A stretch of 64,000 nt of DNA. Source: Ruminococcus sp. (GTDB lineage Bacteria; Bacillota; Clostridia; Oscillospirales; Ruminococcaceae). A model generated the notes under the pieces. It ran no database searches and was not told the DNA's origin. It saw only the letters and a program-made list of their open reading frames with translations. The number at the start of each line of letters is the position of its first letter. The stretch's first letter is position 1. The position numbers and the translations under genes were made by a program. The stretch covers positions 20,715-84,714 of the forward strand of contig JAISHV010000057.1 in assembly GCA_031262495.1 (NCBI GenBank). The letters are read 5' to 3'. Positions 57,341 through 64,000 of this stretch are shown here, in pieces.

Positions 57341-59065
57341 ATGGATATGAATAACGAAATTACATCTGATGAGTTGCAAGAATCACAGGCAGGAGAAATC
57401 AAACGCCTCACGCTTGAACTTAAAAAAACAAAACGAAAGCTCTTATCCCTTGAAGAAACTTTAGCGCGGAACAAGGATACTTTCAGTGCGCGCCAAACGC
57501 TTTTAAAAGCCGCCGAGGGCGAAAAACAACGGCTTGAGTCGGCGATGCGGTCTATTTTGACGAATTGCCCCGATATTATCCTGATTTTTGATAAATCGGG
57601 ACTGATGGCTTTTTGTACGGATACATTTGTGAATGTCTGTGGGATTTCCGCATCCGGTCTTATTCGTAAAACCCCTTATAACGAACTCTTAACAGGGCGC
57701 GTTTCGGGTGAAATTACAGATGTTCTGTATCAAATTTTCAGCGGCACATCGACGCTTAAACAAACTGTCGAATACAATGAAAAAGTGGATTTTTCGGGGT
57801 TTACTCCGCGCAGCTACAGTATTCAGATTACACCGCTCTTTGACAGCAATAACAAGCCCGACGGTGCTATGATGTTCTTTTATGACAGCACCGACCTCAA
57901 CAATGCCAAACAAACAGCAGAACGCGCAAACGAATCAAAATCAAGTTTCTTAGCGACAGTATCACACGAAATAAGAACCCCGATGAATGCCGTAATAGGT
58001 CAGCTTGCCATTCTGCGCGCAACAGGGCTTGACGACAATCAAATGAAACTTGTTAAAGGCATTGAAAAATCCTCTAATAATCTGCTTTCGCTTATCAATG
58101 ATATCTTGGATTTTTCAAAGATTGATGCCGGGAAACTGGATATCGTAAATGACTGGTTCGATTTAAGACAGACTGTTGAGCAACTGCGTTCTATGCTTAC
58201 GCCGATGTTTACGGAAAAAGGACTTGAGTTTGACATAGTGCTGCCCGAAGTTTTTCCGCCCTGTATATCGGGCGATGAAAAACGCCTCAGTCAAATTTTA
58301 ACGAACATTTTATCCAATGCCCTAAAATACACCGAAAAAGGCAGGGTAGTATTTGAAATCACCGAATCAAGCCGAAACGGCGATTGTATAGAATATGAGT
58401 TCAAAATTACCGACAGCGGTATAGGCATTAAAGAAAGCGACTTGCCGCGCCTGTTTATGAGTTTTGAGCAGCTTGATTTAGTTAAGAATAAAAAAGTGAC
58501 AGGCACGGGTCTCGGTCTTGTTATTACTAAAAATTTATGTAAACTTATGGGCGGCGACATCGCGGTTGAGAGTGTATACGGCGAAGGGTCTGTCTTTACG
58601 ATAAGTTTACCGTTTAAAGCGGGTACAATTGAAAATATCGGAACAGAAACAGAAAAAGCCCCCGCTTTTAAAGCGCCCGATGCTGTTTGTCTGATTGTAG
58701 ATGATATTTCAGTGAACCTTGAAATAGCAGAATTTATGATAGGTTCGACATTCGATATTAAGTGTGACACTGCCTCAGGCGGGCATAAGGCTTTGGATAT
58801 GGCGGAACTCAAAAAATATGACATTATTTTTATGGATCATATGATGCCCGAGATTGACGGTATAGAAACAGTACGAAAACTCCGAAAAGGCAATTCCGTT
58901 AATAAAAACACACCTGTTGTTGCCCTGACGGCAAACGCTATCAGCGGCGTTAAAGAAATGTTTTACGAAAACGGCTTCAATGGATTTTTATCAAAACCTA
59001 TGGAAATAAGTAAACTGGCTAAAGTAATTTTGGCACTTTTACCGAAAGAGAAAATTTTGCAGTAA
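57341..59065 (+). CDS. Hybrid sensor histidine kinase: PAS - HisKA - HATPase_c - REC
   Basis: SFLATVSHEIRTPMNAVIGQL; NILSNALKYTEKG; GTGLGLVITKNLC; REC with DHMMPEIDGIETVRKLR. Confidence 0.95.
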   Translation: MDMNNEITSDELQESQAGEIKRLTLELKKTKRKLLSLEETLARNKDTFSARQTLLKAAEGEKQRLESAMRSILTNCPDIILIFDKSGLMAFCTDTFVNVCGISASGLIRKTPYNELLTGRVSGEITDVLYQIFSGTSTLKQTVEYNEKVDFSGFTPRSYSIQITPLFDSNNKPDGAMMFFYDSTDLNNAKQTAERANESKSSFLATVSHEIRTPMNAVIGQLAILRATGLDDNQMKLVKGIEKSSNNLLSLINDILDFSKIDAGKLDIVNDWFDLRQTVEQLRSMLTPMFTEKGLEFDIVLPEVFPPCISGDEKRLSQILTNILSNALKYTEKGRVVFEITESSRNGDCIEYEFKITDSGIGIKESDLPRLFMSFEQLDLVKNKKVTGTGLGLVITKNLCKLMGGDIAVESVYGEGSVFTISLPFKAGTIENIGTETEKAPAFKAPDAVCLIVDDISVNLEIAEFMIGSTFDIKCDTASGGHKALDMAELKKYDIIFMDHMMPEIDGIETVRKLRKGNSVNKNTPVVALTANAISGVKEMFYENGFNGFLSKPMEISKLAKVILALLPKEKILQ

Positions 59066-59083
59066 TTTTTCGTATCAGATCAG

Positions 59084-59941
59084 TTGTCAGCAATAGAAAT
59101 CTCTCAGACAAGCCCCTTATTTGGTAATATATTCATGATTTTAGCTTTTACACTGACTTTAATTGCCGGGTTATCCACAGGGCTTGGCGGGATAATCTCT
59201 GTTTTATCCAAAAAACAGAATACTAAATTTTTAGCTGTCGCCTTAGGTTTTTCGGCGGGCGTAATGATTTACGTGTCGATGGTGGAACTTTTCGCACAAG
59301 CGAATGAGTCTTTATCACTCCTTTACGGCATAAAACGCGGCGGGATATATACGGCTGTAGCGTTTTTCGCGGGCATTTTAATTATCGCCGTTATTGATAA
59401 ATTAATCCCCGAAAAAGAAAATCCCCATGAAATTAAACACAAAGGCGATGAACCGATGTTCCCAGCCGTACAACCCGGACAAACAAACACGGCTCAGCTT
59501 TTTCGCACAGGGGCAATGACCGCTTTAGCACTCACAATCCACAACTTCCCCGAAGGCTTAGCTACATTTGTTACCGCTCTCAAAGACCCCGAAATAGCTA
59601 TTCCTGTTGCGGCGGCTATTGCTCTTCACAATATCCCGGAGGGTATCGCTGTTGCAATGCCCCTGTATTTCGCCTCAGGCAGCCGCAAAAAGGCACTCGG
59701 CTTTTCGTTCGCCTCGGGATTGGCTGAACCGGTGGGTGCGGTTATAGGGTATCTTCTGCTTCGGAATTTCATCAGTGACGCACTGTTCGGTGTGGTATTC
59801 GCGGCAGTAGCGGGGATTATGGTATTTATCTCGATAGATGAACTCCTGCCCTCGGCTCACGAATATGGCGAACATCATTTGTCTATCTACGGCTTTATCG
59901 CCGGAATGGCGGTTATGGCGGTGAGTTTGATTATATTATAA
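59084..59941 (+). CDS. ZIP-family metal transporter (ZupT-like)
   Basis: HNFPEGLATFVTALKDPEIAIPVAAAIALHNIPEGIAVAMPLYFASGSRKKA. Confidence 0.94.
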   Translation: MSAIEISQTSPLFGNIFMILAFTLTLIAGLSTGLGGIISVLSKKQNTKFLAVALGFSAGVMIYVSMVELFAQANESLSLLYGIKRGGIYTAVAFFAGILIIAVIDKLIPEKENPHEIKHKGDEPMFPAVQPGQTNTAQLFRTGAMTALALTIHNFPEGLATFVTALKDPEIAIPVAAAIALHNIPEGIAVAMPLYFASGSRKKALGFSFASGLAEPVGAVIGYLLLRNFISDALFGVVFAAVAGIMVFISIDELLPSAHEYGEHHLSIYGFIAGMAVMAVSLIIL

Positions 59942-60057
59942 TACTAATTTGCATTAAAAAAATGAAATGATGTGCGGGCGGGCGAGGGCGCCCGCCCCTA
60001 CAAATTGTATTCAAAATAATTCTGGTCTGTAGGGGCGACCGCCCTCGGTCGCCCGCT
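59941..60057. mobile_element. Second copy of the MITE-like element (inverted relative to 42203-42358; distal TIR not recognisable)
   Basis: ATACTAATTTGCATTAAAAAAATGAAATGATGTGCGGG...CAAATTGTATTC...TGGTCTGTAGGGGCGACCGCCCTCGGTCGCCCG aligns to the reverse complement of 42248-42358. Confidence 0.75.
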
Positions 60058-60096
60058 TAATAAAAAAGCCGCGTTTTCGGTGAGAACGCGGCTTTC

Positions 60097-60126
60097 GTAT
60101 TCTGTATTCTGTATTCTGTCCTCTCT
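60097..60126. repeat. Heptad tract (TATTCTG)n adjoining GCCGCGTTTT hairpin
   Basis: cgtattctgtattctgtattctgtcctctctc. Confidence 0.75.
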
Positions 60127-60271
60127 CATACGCAGTAAAAAATTCTGACAAACTGAATTTTCCTTAATTTTTAAAACTCTAAAAAAAGCTGTTCTGTTTA
60201 TGTCCAAGCCTGCATATTAATAGGACAAAGAGTAATGCAAGCCCACAAAGCGAATTAAGGAGATTTTTTAT

Positions 60272-60892
60272 ATGTTGAGCAGAAAAAAAACAAAAGTATG
60301 GCTTTTGCTGTTTATTATTTTATTGGTTCTTATAGCCGCAGCCGTTTTCTTTATCGTGAGAGCTAAAAATGAAAATATCTTAGACGAAACGTTATCAATG
60401 GCATCAAATTCAGAGCGTATCGCATTCCTCAATAAACAAGGCTGGATAGTTAAACCCGACCCCTCATCGGAACTCGAAGTCATTTTGCCGACTGAATTCA
60501 ATGAAACCTATAAAGACTACCTTGATTTACAAAAATATCAAGGGTTTGACCTGCCGCGTTTCGCCGGTCAAACGGTTGAAATTTTCAGTTATGATGTGCT
60601 TAATTACCCCGACTTCCCCGAGAATATCACCGCCAATATGATTATAAAAGACGATAAACTCATAGGCGGCGAAATCTGTTATAACGCCGAAGAAAATGGT
60701 TGGACTGAGCCTCTGATTACACTGCCGATAGCCGAAATCACCGAAAATCCGGCTGTAACAACAGTTTCGGCGGTACAGCCCACAATAACCGTAAAAACCA
60801 CAGTTTCGGCGGTTCAACCGACTATCACCGTTACATCAGTATCAGCCGCACCGAATTTTTACATAGAGGATATCAGGTTTACACAAGAATAA
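60272..60892 (+). CDS. Membrane-anchored DUF4830-like extracellular protein with Thr/Val repeat linker
   Basis: N-terminal TM; ...TVSAVQPTITVKTTVSAVQPTITVTSVSAAP; SD AAGGAG. Confidence 0.65.
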   Translation: MLSRKKTKVWLLLFIILLVLIAAAVFFIVRAKNENILDETLSMASNSERIAFLNKQGWIVKPDPSSELEVILPTEFNETYKDYLDLQKYQGFDLPRFAGQTVEIFSYDVLNYPDFPENITANMIIKDDKLIGGEICYNAEENGWTEPLITLPIAEITENPAVTTVSAVQPTITVKTTVSAVQPTITVTSVSAAPNFYIEDIRFTQE

Positions 60893-60970
60893 ACAAAAAG
60901 AATGTTTTGCAGTGTCAATAGAGATTACAAAACGCCCGCCCAATTGTGTAAGATTCCTCTTTTGAACAAG

Positions 60971-61004
60971 AAAAAACCTGTGATTATTTACCACAGGTTT
61001 TTTT
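60971..61004 (+). terminator. Bidirectional terminator
   Basis: AAAAAACCTGTG-attatttac-CACAGGTTTTTT. Confidence 0.85.
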
Positions 61005-61018
61005 CGTTATTAAAAAAA

Positions 61019-61092
61019 TCGGAGTGACGGGACTTGAACCCACGGCCTCTACCACCCCAAGGTAGCGCGCTACCAATCTGCGCCACACCCCG
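61019..61092 (-). tRNA. tRNA-Pro (anticodon TGG)
   Basis: Minus-strand CGGGGTGTGGCGCAGATTGGTAGCGCGCTACCTTGGGGTGGTAGAGGCCGTGGGTTCAAGTCCCGTCACTCCGA folds as a cloverleaf; anticodon loop CTTGGGG. Confidence 0.95.
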
Positions 61093-61240
61093 ATTAGTTG
61101 ATTAAGCTTATATATTATATCATAATTTTGTGTTTTTGTCAACTAAGTAATATGTAAAAATAAATCCATTATTTTATGTATATTTTTTTAATTAAATCGC
61201 GGATACTAATTACATCAAGAATAACACGGAGGAATTCAAA

Positions 61241-61375
61241 ATGGAAGATACCCATAACCGCATAGCTAAAGTTATATCCGCCTTAAAGCCGTCTGACAGT
61301 GACCCTACAGGTTCTTATACCGGAAAACCGATTGATGAAAATGAAAAACCTGATCAGGATGCTGACGACCTTTAA
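61241..61375 (+). CDS. 44-aa acidic small protein
   Basis: SD ACGGAGGAATTCAAA ATG; MEDTHNRIAKVISALKPSDSDPTGSYTGKPIDENEKPDQDADDL*. Not in ORF track (below length cutoff). Confidence 0.7.
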   Translation: MEDTHNRIAKVISALKPSDSDPTGSYTGKPIDENEKPDQDADDL

Positions 61376-61426
61376 ATTTCCAAATAAATAACTAATGGGC
61401 GAAATAACTCGCCCATTTTTTTAAAA

Positions 61427-62794
61427 TTATAAATAGTTATTCAATATAATAGTAGCAACAGTAAAATAAATAAGCAGTGAACAGGTATCCAAAATAGTTG
61501 AAATCATAGGCGTAGCCATAATCGCCGGGTCAAGTTTGATACGCTTTGCAAGCATAGGGAGCATTGAACCGACAACTTTCGCTAAAATTACAACCCCTAT
61601 AATCGAGAAAGACACAGCGAGAGTAATCAAAAGTCCGTCTTTTTCAAAGAAATATATCCTCAGTCCGTTAACTACAGCAAGGCAGACAGAACAAAGTACC
61701 GCGACTCGGATCTCTTTCCATAAAACCTTGAGGAAATCTTTCAGGTGAATTTCATCTACCGCCATACCGCGGATAATGAGGGTTGAAGACTGTGAGCCGC
61801 TGTTCCCCGCAGTACCCATTATCATAGGCATCAGCGAAATAAGTACAGGAACGCTTGCCGTTAAGACTTCAAATTTATTTGTTACAAACCCCGTGAGGGT
61901 TGCCGACAGCATCAAAAACAACAGCCACGGCAGACGGCTTGCGGCGTGACGCCATACAGAGGTTTTAAAATAACTGTCCTCAATGGGGCTAATCGCCGCC
62001 ATCTTCGCGAAGTCTTCGGTGTTTTCTTCTTCTAAGACGTCCAAAGCGTCGTCGAATGTTACGATACCGACAATGCGTTTTTCATTATCGCAAACGGGGA
62101 TAGCGTGTAAGTCGTATTTCGAGAGGGTTTTCGCTACCGATTCTTTGTCGTCTGATGTATTTACGGAGATGAAATTCGTATCGGCGATATCTTCTACAAG
62201 TGTTTCGGGGTCTGCCATCAGGAGCTCTAAAACGGTTACGACACCGACAAGGCGGCGGCAGTCCGTCACATAACAGGTATAAACTGTCTCTTTCATAATG
62301 CCGACAGAACGTATGCGCTCAAAACATTCGCGGACTTCCGAGCCGACTTTAAAGTATACGAATTCCGTAGTCATAATAGACCCGGCACTGTCTTTGGGGT
62401 ATTGCAATAAGTCGTTTATCTGACTGCGGGTTGAGCGGTCAACGTGAGAGAGGATTTTTGACACCACATTCGCGGGCATCTCTTCAATCATATCAACCGT
62501 ATCATCTATATACAGTTCGTCTAAAACATCCTGTAACTCTTTATCCGTAAATGCATTAATCAAAACCTCCTGAATCTCCGAGTCCATATACGTAAAAGAC
62601 TCGGCGGCGGTTTCTTTGGGCAAAATCCTGTAAAGGATAATAAGCGAGTTGTGCGGAGCTAAGTTATTATCTATTATATCCGAAAATAAAGCCGCTATGT
62701 CGGCAGGCTGCATTTCTGTAAACCTGACTTTGAGCGTAAGCAGTTTTTTCTCATCAAGAAGCTGTAATACTTCACGGGTTGACATTTCAGTCAC
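61427..62794 (-). CDS. mgtE: MgtE-family magnesium transporter
   Basis: CBS domains; LPWLLFLMLSATLTGFVTNKFE...MPMIMGTAGNSGSQSSTLIIRGMAVDEI. Confidence 0.95.
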   Translation of the reverse strand: MTEMSTREVLQLLDEKKLLTLKVRFTEMQPADIAALFSDIIDNNLAPHNSLIILYRILPKETAAESFTYMDSEIQEVLINAFTDKELQDVLDELYIDDTVDMIEEMPANVVSKILSHVDRSTRSQINDLLQYPKDSAGSIMTTEFVYFKVGSEVRECFERIRSVGIMKETVYTCYVTDCRRLVGVVTVLELLMADPETLVEDIADTNFISVNTSDDKESVAKTLSKYDLHAIPVCDNEKRIVGIVTFDDALDVLEEENTEDFAKMAAISPIEDSYFKTSVWRHAASRLPWLLFLMLSATLTGFVTNKFEVLTASVPVLISLMPMIMGTAGNSGSQSSTLIIRGMAVDEIHLKDFLKVLWKEIRVAVLCSVCLAVVNGLRIYFFEKDGLLITLAVSFSIIGVVILAKVVGSMLPMLAKRIKLDPAIMATPMISTILDTCSLLIYFTVATIILNNYL

Positions 62795-62819
62795 CCCCTT
62801 AAATTTTTATAAAATTATG

Positions 62820-63821
62820 TTAAATAAAAGTTTCCTCAACTTCGGGTTTTGCAGGGCGTTCCATCAATGCATAAACGGCATCTAAGGGCTTCTGCCCTTC
62901 AAATAAAATATTATAACACTGTTCGACTATAGGCATAGAAACACCGGTTTGCTTTGATAATGCGTATGCCGCTTTGGTACAATTAAAACCCTCGACAGTG
63001 CCGATTTGTTTAACGGCATCAGTAGGGGAGACCCCGCTGCCGATTAAGATACCGGCGCGGTGGTTGCGCGAATGCATACTCGTACACGTAACTATAAGGT
63101 CGCCGATTCCCGTGAGCCCGGCGAATGTTGCCTGTTTAGCACCCAGTGCCATTCCAAGGCGGGCAATTTCAGTTATGCCGCGTGTCATCAGAGCGGCTTT
63201 TGTGTTGTCGCCGCATTTTAATCCGTCGCATATTCCGGCGGCAACGGCTATGATATTCTTGAGCGCACCGCCCAGTTCACAACCTACTACATCATCGTTA
63301 TAATATATCCTGAAAAGCTCGTTTGAAAGTTCTTTCTGAACCTTGACTGCCGCTTCTTTACAGGTACTTGCGGCGACGACTGCTGTCGGAATAAATCGCG
63401 CAACCTCTTCAGCGTGAGACGGTCCCGAAAGGACTACTGATTTGTTTTCGGGGATAATCTCGTTCATTATTTCGGACATTCGGACGTACGTTTGACTGTC
63501 CAGTCCTTTTGATGTGTTTACGAGAATGGTTTGCGGATTAATGTACGGCTTAACGTCAATTAAACTTTCGCGCAGACAAAAAGTCGGTACGCTGAAAATG
63601 ATAATATTCGCGTTGTCACAAACTTTAATATCATTAGTAACAACAATCTCCGGCGGTATATCAACTCCCGGGAGTTTGAGTTCATTCTTTCGGGTTTTAT
63701 TTATCTCGTCAACTACAAAATCAAACTTTTCATAAACGCAAACACTGTGCTTGTATTTATTAAAATTTATAGCCAGTGCAAGCCCGAAACCGCCCGCGCC
63801 GATAATTGTTATTTTAGCCAT
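62820..63821 (-). CDS. gpsA: Glycerol-3-phosphate dehydrogenase [NAD(P)+]
   Basis: MAKITIIGAGGFGLALAINF, LSGPSHAEEVARFIPTAVVAAS, GLTGIGDLIVTCTSMHSRNHRAG. Confidence 0.96.
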   Translation of the reverse strand: MAKITIIGAGGFGLALAINFNKYKHSVCVYEKFDFVVDEINKTRKNELKLPGVDIPPEIVVTNDIKVCDNANIIIFSVPTFCLRESLIDVKPYINPQTILVNTSKGLDSQTYVRMSEIMNEIIPENKSVVLSGPSHAEEVARFIPTAVVAASTCKEAAVKVQKELSNELFRIYYNDDVVGCELGGALKNIIAVAAGICDGLKCGDNTKAALMTRGITEIARLGMALGAKQATFAGLTGIGDLIVTCTSMHSRNHRAGILIGSGVSPTDAVKQIGTVEGFNCTKAAYALSKQTGVSMPIVEQCYNILFEGQKPLDAVYALMERPAKPEVEETFI

Positions 63822-63880
63822 AATAAACTCCATTTTAATTTAGGTGATAAACGATAATATCATAATCGCTAATAGACCGC

Positions 63881-64000
63881 CACCATGCTGCCACAGGGGG
63901 AGAGGGGTAGGGGGTGCAGGGGGTGTAGGGGAGAGGGGGCGGCGTCACGCCTGCCACTCCCCATAGCCGCCCCCTCTCCCCTCATCCCCTGCAAGACATC
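63881..64000. repeat. G-run inverted-repeat cassette, copy C (inverted orientation, truncated by window edge)
   Basis: gccaccatgctgccacagggggagaggggtagggggtgcagggggtgtaggggagagggggcggcgtcacgcctgccactcc...ctcatcccctgcaagacatc. Confidence 0.9.

Noticed and set aside
1084-63735. Numerous 60-150 aa ORFs opposite to recognised genes (e.g. 1084-1458, 9639-9992, 16122-16556, 27537-28115, 49565-50068, 58291-58824)
   Set aside because: Shadow ORFs on the strand opposite well-identified conserved genes; no independent homology-like motifs.

Overview
Low-to-moderate GC Clostridia (probably Oscillospirales/Ruminococcaceae-like) chromosome segment. Most of it is conventional housekeeping sequence: pheA (partial), tsf, rpsB, ppa, carD-like, nrdR, ung, dacF-like, pfkB-family, fumarate hydratase alpha, Fe-ADH, rarA, glyA, a GT2-GtrA fusion, an AI-2E transporter, a 3D/G5 protein, DAHP synthase, a type II topoisomerase A/B pair, prmA, and the classic Firmicutes block thiN-rsgA-prkC-prpC-rlmN-rsmB-fmt-def-priA-rpoZ-gmk-remA-yicC. 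These are followed by purB (interrupted by an in-frame amber codon), spoVG, murC, a PASTA pseudokinase, hisF-hisI-hisE, spoIVB, a FIST protein plus hybrid histidine kinase, a ZIP transporter, tRNA-Pro, mgtE and gpsA. The unusual material is mostly intergenic. (1) A short FimB-sized tyrosine recombinase is preceded by three 26-bp core-like sites (10-bp arms, invariant TATGAA spacer), one of them inverted relative to the other two. (2) A chain of six tight hairpins, three of them enclosed by a 12-bp outer inverted repeat, lies at 6.0-6.2 kb. (3) GTAGGGGCG...CGCCC hairpins keep constant flanks while the stems covary, and they are organised into 141-bp composites and TA-flanked MITE-like units. 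(4) Helically phased GAATGTC iteron arrays abut a G-run inverted-repeat cassette. (5) Short degenerate tandem duplications recur at gene boundaries, including one 3' of the pseudokinase gene whose two 25-codon copies differ almost only at synonymous sites although a UGA separates them. All calls come from reading the sequence and the supplied translations; no database or folding computation was run.
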